Origin: Rhodopirellula sp. SM50
GTDB taxonomy: Bacteria; Planctomycetota; Planctomycetia; Pirellulales; Pirellulaceae
DNA length: 64,000 nucleotides
Reading direction: 5' to 3'
NCBI RefSeq assembly: GCF_002289565.1
Contig: NZ_NTFY01000023.1
Span: 1-64,000 of the forward strand
The notes under the pieces are model-generated. The model saw only the letters and a list, made by a program, of their open reading frames with translations. It was not told where the DNA came from and did no database searches. The translations under genes were made by a program, and so were the position numbers. Shown piece by piece: positions 9,281 to 17,230 of the stretch; the stretch's first letter is position 1, and every line of letters begins with the position of its first letter.

Positions 9281-9324
9281 CAGGTGTCGGACACCTTTTT
9301 GATTCGCGGACACCTTTTTCATTC
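9281..9324. repeat. aggtgtccgacacctt repeat abutting the permease stop codon
   Basis: The sequence carries caggtgtcggacaccttttt and then a second cggacacctttttcattcg. The right end overlaps the stop codon of the minus-strand permease gene. The same palindromic family is found as a compact perfect hairpin at 15370-15396 inside the LptE-like gene. Its position directly after a stop codon fits a 3' mRNA-end role, but this is inference. Confidence 0.7.
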
Positions 9325-10905
9325 GAAACGCAGCGCTTGAACGGGGTGCATTCGCGCCGCCCGCATGGCCGGCAACACGCTGGCCATCACGGCGATGCCG
9401 ACGGCACCGCACATCACCCAGACCAGTGTGAAGGGATGCACGATCGTGGGGATTTCGGTGAAGTAATAGACGGTCGGATCGAACACTTCTTGGCCGGTAA
9501 ACATCTCCAGCAGTTCGGCGATGTCGTTGATGTAGTGCACGAACAAGAGCCCGCCGATCAGCCCGGCACCGCTGCCCACGAATCCGAGCAACAGCCCGTA
9601 GGTCATGAAGATGCTGCTGACACCGCGGCCGGACGCTCCCAACGCTTTGAGCGTTCCGATGTCACGCGTTTTTTCGACCACGATCATGAAGAACGTGGCC
9701 AAGATTCCAAAACCGGCGACCGCGATGATCAGGAACAGCAAGATGTTCAAGATCGTGGTTTCCAGTCGCACCGCAGACAACAGCGGGCCTTGCAGGTCGC
9801 GCCAGGTCTGGATGTTGTAGGCGTACAACTCGGGCGGAAAACGATCGCGCAGCGCGTCGCGAATGACGTTCAGGTCGGTGCCCTCGGCCAGTTTTAATTG
9901 AATCGTGGTGACGCTGCGGACGCCGGTTTCCGGATCGATCATGCCGCGAAATTCTTGCAGTTGATCCAAGCGGACGAATGCGAACGTGCTGTCGTATTCG
10001 CTCATCCCGGATTCATACAAATCGACGACGGTGAATTTCTGGTTGATGACTTTCGTTTCGCCCGCGGCGTTGGGAAAGATCATGCGAACGTCGTCGCCCG
10101 GTTGGGCGTAGTAGTGATCCTTGACCTGGCCGGCCTCGTCGCGGTGACGGACGCTGCAAGTTGAAATCCCCAAGATGATGCCGGGAAACTGTTCGGTCAT
10201 CGGATCCACGGCGGCCACCAACCGGTCATCCGAACCAGAGATCAACGGCTGGGAGAACGAGGGTCCAAAGGAGGGTCCCTTGGCTGCGTTTGCAGCGGCT
10301 TCGTCTTGTTCGGTCGGCTCCGTTTGACCACTCGCCTTGCGATGCAACTCGGCCATCATCTTTCGCTCTTGGGCGACCATTTGTTCGATGCGACGTTCTT
10401 CGCTGACACGGTCACGGCGATGCCGCCAACCGGCCGCAGCGAGTTCCTTGCGGTCGGGGGCATAGCCCGATTCGCGCAGTTCGAAACTGGCCGATTTCTG
10501 GTTTTCCGGATGCAGCAGGTATTTGCCGAAGTCGCTGACACTGTCATAGGTCGCCGGATCGAGTCCGATCAAATTGACGTGGCGGCCGATTTGCTGGCCG
10601 CGGAAATCGATTCCCAACATGGACGGGACACTGACGCTGACCGAGGACCCGACCAGTGCCGACCCACAGATCCGTTCGATCTCGCGCAAGTGCGCGTCGG
10701 GATCGGGCATGCCGCCGGTGGCATGGCATTCGATCATGACATCCGAGGCCAGACCGTGCAGCCGCTCGTGCATCTCGGTCGAGAATCCGCTCATCACGCT
10801 GTTGACGACGATCAACGTCGCCACGCCCAGGGTGACACTGATGATCGACGCCAGTGCGATGTAGCGTGTTTTAAGATAACGAAAGCAGAGTAACCAGCGA
10901 TACAT
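9319..10905 (-). CDS. ABC transporter permease, LolC/E-type FtsX family
   Basis: The product is 528 residues. One transmembrane helix near residues 16-40 (ALASIISVTLGVATLIVVNS) is followed by a large periplasmic domain of about 330 residues, then three C-terminal helices typical of the FtsX fold, with the segment IGTLKALGASGRGVSSIF between them, a characteristic coupling region of this family. The periplasmic part contains a charged helical insertion rich in Glu, Arg and Gln (around residues 165-215) not usual in E. coli LolC/E. With the ATPase at 8478-9221 it forms a complete four-helix half-transporter pair, most likely for lipoprotein release. The ATG is the only good start. Confidence 0.9.
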   Translation of the reverse strand: MYRWLLCFRYLKTRYIALASIISVTLGVATLIVVNSVMSGFSTEMHERLHGLASDVMIECHATGGMPDPDAHLREIERICGSALVGSSVSVSVPSMLGIDFRGQQIGRHVNLIGLDPATYDSVSDFGKYLLHPENQKSASFELRESGYAPDRKELAAAGWRHRRDRVSEERRIEQMVAQERKMMAELHRKASGQTEPTEQDEAAANAAKGPSFGPSFSQPLISGSDDRLVAAVDPMTEQFPGIILGISTCSVRHRDEAGQVKDHYYAQPGDDVRMIFPNAAGETKVINQKFTVVDLYESGMSEYDSTFAFVRLDQLQEFRGMIDPETGVRSVTTIQLKLAEGTDLNVIRDALRDRFPPELYAYNIQTWRDLQGPLLSAVRLETTILNILLFLIIAVAGFGILATFFMIVVEKTRDIGTLKALGASGRGVSSIFMTYGLLLGFVGSGAGLIGGLLFVHYINDIAELLEMFTGQEVFDPTVYYFTEIPTIVHPFTLVWVMCGAVGIAVMASVLPAMRAARMHPVQALRFE

Positions 10906-11002
10906 TTAGCCCATCCTTTGGCTCGTGTCGGTGCTGCGGCATCCGTTTGACCGTTTGCCGCCGGAGTCTAAGGGACCGACGGGATCGGCGTAAAGATGAA
11001 GT

Positions 11003-11638
11003 CTAGAACCCGAATCCGCCCGTGGTCAGCCAGAACGTGACGATCATGCAGACCCAGACCAGATCGAGAAAGTGCCAGTAGTGGGCGGCGAAATCGACCG
11101 GCCAGTGTCGTTCGTGGTCGTACCTCCCGATCCCCGAGCGGGTGGTGACGATGCCGAGCGCGATGATCCCTCCCAGCACGTGCAGGGCATGCAAGACGGC
11201 CAGCACCACGACCATCCCCGCCACGCCGCGACCGGGTCCTTCAAACGTCGCCGGTCCGAGCAGGATTTCGGTCATCGCGAGGCATTGGACGACGGTAAAG
11301 ACCACCGCCGCGGCGGTGCTGATCCCCAGCAACCAAGCCGTCGCGTGAAACCGATCGCGACGCACCGTCCGCGTCGCCGCGTGGACCAGAACACTGATCG
11401 CGATCAGGCAAACCGTGCTGACCAGGAAGGTCTTGGGAAGCGGCACCAGTTTCAGCGGATCGTCGCTTCGTGAGACCGCGTAAATGGCATAGAGCAGCAA
11501 CGTGGCGGCAAAAAAAACGAACAGCGAAAGCAAGAACAGCCACCCCCCCTGCTTGACCCGTCGGTCTACCGGTAGCAAGGGGCGAGGAGGACCTCCGCGG
11601 TCGTCGAAGGAGTCGGTCACGCTAATTTCTGCAGCCAT
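11003..11638 (-). CDS. Heme-copper oxidase subunit III, stand-alone
   Basis: The 211-residue membrane protein has five predicted helices, matching short-form cytochrome c/quinol oxidase subunit III. The C-terminal signature AAHYWHFLDLVWVCMIVTFW is characteristic, as is the internal HALHVLGGIIALG. The frame is open further upstream, but that part has no hydrophobic start, so I use the ATG beginning MAAEISVTD. No subunit I or II gene is next to it; neighbours are an exporter and the divergent acetyltransferase operon. It may complement an oxidase encoded elsewhere or act as an accessory subunit. Confidence 0.85.
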   Translation of the reverse strand: MAAEISVTDSFDDRGGPPRPLLPVDRRVKQGGWLFLLSLFVFFAATLLLYAIYAVSRSDDPLKLVPLPKTFLVSTVCLIAISVLVHAATRTVRRDRFHATAWLLGISTAAAVVFTVVQCLAMTEILLGPATFEGPGRGVAGMVVVLAVLHALHVLGGIIALGIVTTRSGIGRYDHERHWPVDFAAHYWHFLDLVWVCMIVTFWLTTGGFGF

Positions 11639-11810
11639 GTGTCGTGAACGCCGGTAACGTTTTTCGTGTGCAGGCGGTATGCTTGGCAATGATAGTCTGG
11701 CGGACACTGTTCCGCTGCCCGTTGCGCTGTAGCATCTCACTTCCCGCCCCCCTTTCCAACCGCATATTGCCTCCGGCAGACAACTCCCCCACGAGGCAGC
11801 GTTGCCCCCC

Positions 11811-12764
11811 ATGAGCGAAGTACGCGACTTTTGCAATGCCGATTTACCCGGGCTGGCCAGGGTCTGGAGTGAGCATTGGACGGCCGCCCAGTCGCCGCCG
11901 CCGATCAGCTCGACCATCATCGAACGCGCGATCTTGTCGCGCGCCTTTTTCTCGCCCCAAGATCTATTGGTCGCGACCATCGACGGCCGCGTCGAGGCCT
12001 GGTGTCATTTCAGCCGCCCGGGGGACCATGGTGATGAATGGTCGGGCATGCCGGCCAGTGACGTCGCGATCCTTTCGGCGATCTGTTTCACCCACGCCGG
12101 ACTGAAATGCTGTGACGACCTGCTGAACGCGGCCGAGAAACGGATCCGACAAGAACAGTGTCACTCCATTTTGGCAGGTCCGATGCGGGATCAGCAATGT
12201 GGCTACGTCGGCTTGGCGCCCATCGGTCATGGCATCGGGATCCCGGATGTCGATGTTCGCGCCGCCTCGTTATTGAGTCGGCACGGCTATTCACCCGAAA
12301 ATAGTTTTCAGCGGATGGTGGTCACCACGGCACCCTATCGTCCACCGGTCAGCCGCGAAATGATGCAGTTTCGGCGCACCACGCGAGCCGAACGGTCCGC
12401 GGTGGTTCCCCAGCAAGGTCGTTATGCCTCGGCGATGGCCCACATGGACATCGAGCACCATCAATTGATCAACCATCGTAACGGGGATCGTCTGGCCAAC
12501 GTCCGGTTGTGGTTGAGTGACCCCGAAGCCCAAGTGATGAGCTGCTCCGAGGCGATCTTGGATTTGTCCGTCACCGAAACACCCGGCGAATTGACTTCGG
12601 CCGAAACCTTTCTCGTCGCGGCGCTGATCCAGTCGATGGCGACCCGCTGTGTCTTCCGCGTCGAAACGGCGATCAACGGCGAACACTCGGTGCTGAAAGA
12701 ACAACTCACTTCACTTCATTTTGAAAACACACAGCGCGGCCAGCGGTGGACCAAGGAGCTCTAG
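11811..12764 (+). CDS. GNAT-like acetyltransferase, probable
   Basis: The 317-residue product shows weak GNAT features: an N-terminal segment reading like the GNAT beta1-alpha1 start, a region DVAILSAICFTHAGLKCCDD where the acetyl-CoA site would lie, and the later AGPMRDQQCGYVGLAPIGHG. The second half may be a degenerate second GNAT unit. The ATG at 11811 is preferred over a TTG nine bases upstream. It is the first gene of a tight same-strand run; only two bases separate it from the next gene. Family assignment is moderate and the substrate is unknown. Confidence 0.65.
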   Translation: MSEVRDFCNADLPGLARVWSEHWTAAQSPPPISSTIIERAILSRAFFSPQDLLVATIDGRVEAWCHFSRPGDHGDEWSGMPASDVAILSAICFTHAGLKCCDDLLNAAEKRIRQEQCHSILAGPMRDQQCGYVGLAPIGHGIGIPDVDVRAASLLSRHGYSPENSFQRMVVTTAPYRPPVSREMMQFRRTTRAERSAVVPQQGRYASAMAHMDIEHHQLINHRNGDRLANVRLWLSDPEAQVMSCSEAILDLSVTETPGELTSAETFLVAALIQSMATRCVFRVETAINGEHSVLKEQLTSLHFENTQRGQRWTKEL

Positions 12765-12766
12765 GC

Positions 12767-13102
12767 GTGTCACGCAAAGAAAAGATTCTGGCGATGCTTC
12801 AGGAAGACCCCACCGATACGTTTTTGCGTTACAGCTTGGCGATGGAGTTGCGGACCGAGGGGGATCATTCGAGCAGCCTGGAGAAACTCGACGAACTGGC
12901 GCGCGAGACGCCCCCCTACGTGCCGGCTTTTTTTATGGCCGCCCAACAACTCGTCGATCTGGGACGCGTCGATGAGGCGCGGACGCGTCTGCGCAATGGA
13001 ATCGACCAGGCGCGAGCCCAAGGCGATGGGCACGCCGCGGCCGAAATGAGCGAATTGCTGGCAACGCTCGGCGAACTGGGCGAAGAAGACGACGAGCTGT
13101 AA
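12767..13102 (+). CDS. Small TPR-like protein
   Basis: The 111-residue product is acidic and helical, with two TPR-like helix pairs (for example YSLAMELRTEGDHSSSLEKL and FFMAAQQLVDLGRVDEARTR). The start is a GTG preceded at eight bases by a perfect AAGGAG (12753-12758), which lies across the end of the acetyltransferase gene and decides this start over an in-frame GTG 21 bases upstream. It ends at 13102 and recO begins at the next base, so the genes are surely co-transcribed. TPR proteins scaffold other proteins; the partner is unknown. Confidence 0.8.
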   Translation: MSRKEKILAMLQEDPTDTFLRYSLAMELRTEGDHSSSLEKLDELARETPPYVPAFFMAAQQLVDLGRVDEARTRLRNGIDQARAQGDGHAAAEMSELLATLGELGEEDDEL

Positions 13103-13861
13103 ATGGCCGCCGAGCAAACCACGGCGGTGGTCCTGCGGACGATCGAATTCAGCGAAACCAGCCTGGTCGTCACCCTACTGACCCGTGATTTTGGACAGCT
13201 CTCCGCGCTGGCCAAAGGCGCTCGCCGTCCCAAGAGTTCCTTCGAAGGTTCGCTTGACCTGCTGGCCGTCTGTCGTGTAGTGCTGATTCGGAAATCCTCC
13301 GATGCGCTCGATTTGTTGACCGAGGCAAAGCTCCAGCGTCGTTTTCGCGGAGCGGAAAAGTCGTTGGATCGCGTTTATGCCGGATACTATATCGCCGAAA
13401 TGCTTCGACTGTTGACGGACAATCACGATCCCCACCCCGGGCTCTTCGACCTGACGCTCAGCGCGCTCGGGCAGATCGACGGGACGGGCAATTCCGCCCT
13501 GGCGGTACTCGGTTTTGACACCGCGGCACTGCGATTGCTCGGCCATGCGCCTTCGACGCGCCGCTGTGTCGACTGCGGTGGCCCCGTCAACGGTACCCCA
13601 CGGGTCGCGTTCGCACCGATCGCCGGCGGCGTCGTGTGTCGCGATTGCCGCTCGCGTCAACACAGCCTGTTGACGGTCAGCCGCGGAACGATTGAACACT
13701 TGGAGCGTTTGCTTGCACCCCACACGCGGCTGCCGATCGAAGTTCCCTCGGAGGTTTATCGGGAGATGCGTGGCTTGATCAGCCGATATATCCAAACAAT
13801 CCTCGGCTCGATTCCGAAAATGCAACCTTACCTGCCCGCCCGGATGGAACCGGTGGAATGA
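13103..13861 (+). CDS. recO: DNA repair protein RecO
   Basis: The 252-residue product is a RecO mediator, which loads RecA on gaps during RecF-pathway repair and anneals single strands. The N-terminal OB fold is recognisable (TTAVVLRTIEFSETSLVVTL then a GARRPKS basic loop). A zinc-finger has pairs CVDCGG near residue 155 and CRDC near 178. The gene starts immediately after the preceding stop codon and its last four bases (ATGA) overlap the start of the BamD-like gene, so all three are translationally linked. Confidence 0.93.
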   Translation: MAAEQTTAVVLRTIEFSETSLVVTLLTRDFGQLSALAKGARRPKSSFEGSLDLLAVCRVVLIRKSSDALDLLTEAKLQRRFRGAEKSLDRVYAGYYIAEMLRLLTDNHDPHPGLFDLTLSALGQIDGTGNSALAVLGFDTAALRLLGHAPSTRRCVDCGGPVNGTPRVAFAPIAGGVVCRDCRSRQHSLLTVSRGTIEHLERLLAPHTRLPIEVPSEVYREMRGLISRYIQTILGSIPKMQPYLPARMEPVE

Positions 13862-15252
13862 ATAAAAAGAATCAACAAATGGACCGATCCCGTCGCCTCG
13901 CCCGTTGGGTGTCGCGGCCGAGTTTAGCCGCAAGCCTGTTGGCAGGCACGTTGCTGGCAAGCACGACCGGATGCCAAACCGCCGGCGGCTCGGCGTCGCG
14001 CAGTTGGTTTCCCAAACTGCCGTTCCGCTCGGTGGCGACCAGCGAAACGGAGACGCCCGCACCGGTGCAGGCGGAGGAAACCCCTCGCGTGGCTTCCACC
14101 CCGGTCACCAACGCCGGCGGCAAACTGGGATTGCCCAGCACCCATCGGCTGGTCGGCTACGTCACCGGTAAAAAGCACGAAGACATCCCGCGTGCGAAAG
14201 AGTACTACCGCCGCGGTGACGAACTGTTCCGACAAGCCGCACGGGCTCCCAAGGCGACTCGCACCGGTATGTTCGCCGAAGCGGCCGAGTTGTTCGACAA
14301 CGCCGGCAAGGAAGCTCCGGGATCGGGATTGCACCAAGACGCTCTGTTCATGCAGGGCGAGTCGTTGTTCTTTGCCAACGATCTCAACGGCGCACGCGAC
14401 GCATTCGAAAAACTGCAAAAGGACTTTCCCCGCAACCGTCACGGGGATCGCGCCGCGGCCCGATTGTTTTCGATCAGCAAGTACTGGATCGATGTTTCCA
14501 AATCCGGCAGCGATGCCTGGTACTCACTCAACTTCTTCGACACCACGCGACCGCTGCGTGATGCCGACGGACACGCGATCAGGGTGCTGGACCAAATCCG
14601 TTACGATGATCCCACCGGCAAACTCGCCGATGACGCCACGATGGCGGCCGCGGCGGAGCACATTCGCAACGAGCAGTACGAAAAGGCCGATGAGTTTCTG
14701 ACGGACCTGCGCGAAACGTTCACCGACAGCGATCACCTGTTCTTGGCCCACCTGCTGGGAATTCGTTGCAAGCTGGAAATCTACGGCGGACCGGAGTACA
14801 GCGAACTGGTGCTGGACGAAGCCGACGAACTGGTCAAACAAACCCGGCGTCGCTTTCCCAACGAATTGCGTGAAGAGAAGTACAACCAATTGCTCGCACG
14901 CGCGGCGGCGGAAATCGCCTACCACAAAGCCGAGAAGCTGGCCTTCCGCGCCAAGTATCGCGAACGCAAGAAAGAGTTCGGCGCCGCGGCGCAGCTGTAT
15001 CGCAAGATCCTGCGTGATCATCCCACCACGCCCCAAGCCGAGCGGGCCCGCGAAGTGCTGGCCGAGATCGAGAAACTGCCCGCGACACCGACGCAGAACG
15101 TCGCCATTCGCGCCATCGCCAAGGCGTTCCCCTCGTCCAAACGATCGACACCGCTGGTCACCGTCGACTCTCTGCAAACCGGCGACGAAACTCCGGCCGA
15201 GTCGCCCACGGAAACCCCCTCCGAAACGACTGGCAAAAAGTTGCTTCGATAA
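13858..15252 (+). CDS. BamD-like TPR lipoprotein
   Basis: The 464-residue protein starts with a lipoprotein signal, lipobox ASTTGC near residue 39. The mature part carries tetratricopeptide repeats like those of outer-membrane assembly lipoprotein BamD/YfiO: DALFMQGESLFFANDLNGAR with YRKILRDHPTTPQAERAREV near the end. It is roughly twice BamD's length, with extra helical repeats and a Thr/Ser/Glu-rich C-terminal tail. The start overlaps recO by four bases. The gene precedes an LptE-like lipoprotein gene, and both would serve outer-membrane biogenesis. Whether it truly acts in BAM is inferred from similarity and context. Confidence 0.8.
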   Translation: MNKKNQQMDRSRRLARWVSRPSLAASLLAGTLLASTTGCQTAGGSASRSWFPKLPFRSVATSETETPAPVQAEETPRVASTPVTNAGGKLGLPSTHRLVGYVTGKKHEDIPRAKEYYRRGDELFRQAARAPKATRTGMFAEAAELFDNAGKEAPGSGLHQDALFMQGESLFFANDLNGARDAFEKLQKDFPRNRHGDRAAARLFSISKYWIDVSKSGSDAWYSLNFFDTTRPLRDADGHAIRVLDQIRYDDPTGKLADDATMAAAAEHIRNEQYEKADEFLTDLRETFTDSDHLFLAHLLGIRCKLEIYGGPEYSELVLDEADELVKQTRRRFPNELREEKYNQLLARAAAEIAYHKAEKLAFRAKYRERKKEFGAAAQLYRKILRDHPTTPQAERAREVLAEIEKLPATPTQNVAIRAIAKAFPSSKRSTPLVTVDSLQTGDETPAESPTETPSETTGKKLLR

Positions 15253-15289
15253 TGCACCGCCCGATGCCCCCCCAATCCGACACGAATGT

Positions 15290-15396
15290 TGGTGTGCAGG
15301 CTTTAGCCGCCCACCGTCGCTGCGAAGCAGCGACCGGGAACTGCCTAAAGGCTAGACACCAACGGTTGACGAAAAAGGTGTCCGACACCTTTTTCG
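15290..15396. repeat. Two palindromic repeats inside the 5' region of the LptE-like gene
   Basis: The first element (15290-15362) is an imperfect palindrome whose ends read ttggtgtgcaggctttag and its near-complement. The second (15370-15396) is a perfect 13-base inverted repeat, cgaaaaaggtgtc with its complement, around one central base. Both lie between the TAATG junction at 15250-15254 and the lipobox codons, and both preserve the reading frame. The second family member is at 9281-9324. Confidence 0.9.
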
Positions 15397-15896
15397 TAGC
15401 TTGGGTAACGTTGCTGTTGGGTGGATGTTCGGCGTACCAGTTCGGAGCCGCGGCGCTGTATCCGCGTGACATTCGCACGGTTCATATCCCGGTCGTGCGC
15501 AACGAATCGTTTCGCCACGACTTGGGTCCCCAATTGACCGACGCCTTGGTCAAAGAAGTCGAACGACGAACGCCTTACAAAGTGGTCAGCAATCCGAACG
15601 CCGATTCGGTGCTGCGCTGCAACATCACCGCTCAGTCAAAAGTCGTGCTGACCGAAACCAGCAGTGACGACCCGCGAGCGCTCGACAGCGCAATCACGGT
15701 CGGAGCCACCTGGACGGCACGCGATGGCCGTCGGTTGATGCAAAACAGCTTGGCCAGTATCGAGAGTGACAGCACAGGGTTCAGCCAAAGCGTTCGCTTT
15801 GTCCCCGAAGCCGGTCAGTCGATCGATACGGCCAACCAAGAAGCCATCGATCGACTCGCCCGTCGGATCGTCTCCCAAATGGAATCTCGCTGGTAG
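15366..15896 (+). CDS. lptE: LptE-like LPS-assembly lipoprotein
   Basis: From the TTG at 15366 the product is 176 residues, with signal peptide TKKVSDTFFVAWVTLLLGGC (lipobox LGGC), then AYQFGAAALYPRDIRTVHIP and a fold typical of LptE/RlpB: mixed beta-strands with the NESFRHDLGPQLTDALVKEV helix. LptE plugs the LptD barrel that places LPS at the outer surface. An ATG at 15252 in the same frame overlaps the preceding stop codon (TAATG) and was perhaps the original start; using it would put 38 mostly repeat-encoded residues before the signal. I favour the TTG because it yields a normal signal, though its ribosome site (AAAGG, 14 bases away) is poor. Confidence 0.75.
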   Translation: MTKKVSDTFFVAWVTLLLGGCSAYQFGAAALYPRDIRTVHIPVVRNESFRHDLGPQLTDALVKEVERRTPYKVVSNPNADSVLRCNITAQSKVVLTETSSDDPRALDSAITVGATWTARDGRRLMQNSLASIESDSTGFSQSVRFVPEAGQSIDTANQEAIDRLARRIVSQMESRW

Positions 15897-15964
15897 TGCT
15901 GCGACACACGTTCGCTTCACCTGACTGCAGCACCCCGCCCCTTTCTCGTCGGAAGTATCCAGCC

Positions 15965-16828
15965 GTGCCAGAGAGCCAAACCCGATCGGCCAAGGTTTGG
16001 GACATCGGTCAGCGTGTCTTGACGTTCGAACGTCGGCCGCTGGTGATGGGAATCCTGAACGTGACGCCGGACAGTTTTTCCGACGGCGGACGACACAATG
16101 ATCCCCGCGCGGCGATCGAGTTGGCGTTGCAAATGCAGACCGATGGGGCGGACATCATCGACATCGGCGGCGAGAGCACGCGTCCCTACAGCGATCCGGT
16201 TGCCGCAAACGAAGAACTCGATCGCGTGTTGCCGGTCATCGCAGGGCTGGCCGGACAACTCGCGATCCCGATCAGCATCGACACGAGTAAGGCCGCAGTC
16301 GCCAAGGCCGCGATCGATGCCGGTGCAGAGATCATCAATGATGTCACCGGGCTGGAAGGCGATGCGGCGATGGCGTCCCTGGCCGCCGATGCCCAAGTCG
16401 GTGTCTGCGTCATGCACATGAAAGGCACACCGCAGACGATGCAGAACGACCCAACCTACAGCGACGTGGTCGAAGAGATTTACCAGTACCTGCGACAGCG
16501 GATGGAGTTTTGCCTGGCTGCGGGATTGCGGCGGGAACGAATCTGCCTGGACCCGGGAATCGGGTTTGGGAAAACGCATGAGCACAACGTGCGTCTGCTA
16601 CAGCGGACCGCCCGGTTTTGCGAACTGGATGCACCGATCCTGATCGGTCATTCACGCAAAGGCTTCATCGGAAAACTGCTGGGCGACAAAACCGCAGATC
16701 GAACCGCCGCGACTCTCGGCGTGTCGCTCGCGGTGGCCGCAGCCGGCGCCGACATCATCCGTGTCCACGATGTCAAACCGACCGTCGATGCGCTCACTCT
16801 GTTTCGGGCCTGCGGCGCGATCGGTTGA
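15965..16828 (+). CDS. folP: Dihydropteroate synthase
   Basis: The enzyme condenses p-aminobenzoate with the pterin diphosphate in folate synthesis. All core motifs are present: VMGILNVTPDSFSDGG, DIGGESTRP, SIDTSKAAVAKAA, INDVTGLEGD, DPGIGFGKTHEHN and LIGHSRKGF, ending with RVHDV. The length (287 residues) is normal. The start is a GTG with GGAAG nine bases upstream; a GTG at 15896 overlapping the previous stop is possible but would add 23 residues outside the domain. It is the last gene of the recO run. Its final codons and 3' flank are duplicated in tandem (see the repeat at 16811). Confidence 0.93.
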   Translation: MPESQTRSAKVWDIGQRVLTFERRPLVMGILNVTPDSFSDGGRHNDPRAAIELALQMQTDGADIIDIGGESTRPYSDPVAANEELDRVLPVIAGLAGQLAIPISIDTSKAAVAKAAIDAGAEIINDVTGLEGDAAMASLAADAQVGVCVMHMKGTPQTMQNDPTYSDVVEEIYQYLRQRMEFCLAAGLRRERICLDPGIGFGKTHEHNVRLLQRTARFCELDAPILIGHSRKGFIGKLLGDKTADRTAATLGVSLAVAAAGADIIRVHDVKPTVDALTLFRACGAIG

Positions 16829-17124
16829 TCGGGCGCGACGTTTGATTTGCCATCTACTTTGACGCCAAGCGGGGCGTTTTTTTTGTTAGCGGTAGGGCGC
16901 GAGCCCTCCGGTCGTTCGCGGTGGTTTTCCAGCGTGACCGGACGGCTCGCGCCGTTCCGCTAACACCTGCGGCGCGATCGGTTGATCAGGCGCGACGTTT
17001 GATTTGCCCTCTCCTCTGACGCCAAGCGGGGCGTTTTTTGTTAGCGGTAGGGCGCGAGCGTCTCCGGTCGTTCGCGGTGGTTTTCCAGCGTGACCGGACG
17101 GCTCGCGCCGTTCCGCTAACACCT
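16811..17124. repeat. 157-bp tandem duplication of the folP 3' end, terminator and hairpin
   Basis: Sequence starting at 16811 (tgcggcgcgatcggttgatc, inside folP) recurs at 16968 with a 157-base offset and runs to about 17124. Each unit contains the last folP codons, the stop, a terminator-like stem with a T run, and an 80-base imperfect hairpin (gttagcgg ... ccgctaac). The second unit differs at a handful of bases near catctacttt/ctctcctctg. The hairpin belongs to the same family as those at the window start and at 46624. Confidence 0.9.
16862..16884 (+). terminator. Rho-independent terminator of the recO-folP run
   Basis: Five-base arms acgcc and ggcgt enclose a six-base loop and are followed by eight T residues, 34 bases after the folP stop codon. 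It is duplicated at 17019-17039 with a shorter T run. Confidence 0.65.
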
Positions 17125-17190
17125 TTAAAGCCGAAGTCTTCCCGCCTCCCGGCCGCGCACCGCGTGTGGCGAGAGCCACACCGCCAGGAG

Positions 17191-17215
17191 CGTTCCAAGG
17201 CGGAGCCTTGGAACG
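17191..17215. repeat. Short gcggagcc palindrome next to the gyrA stop
   Basis: Eleven-base arms cgttccaaggc and gccttggaacg enclose gga. The element lies 15 bases beyond the stop codon of the minus-strand gyrA gene. A near-identical one stands about 20 bases beyond the LRR gene stop (167-191). Confidence 0.85.
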
Positions 17216-17230
17216 CGTTAAAGCCAGGGA

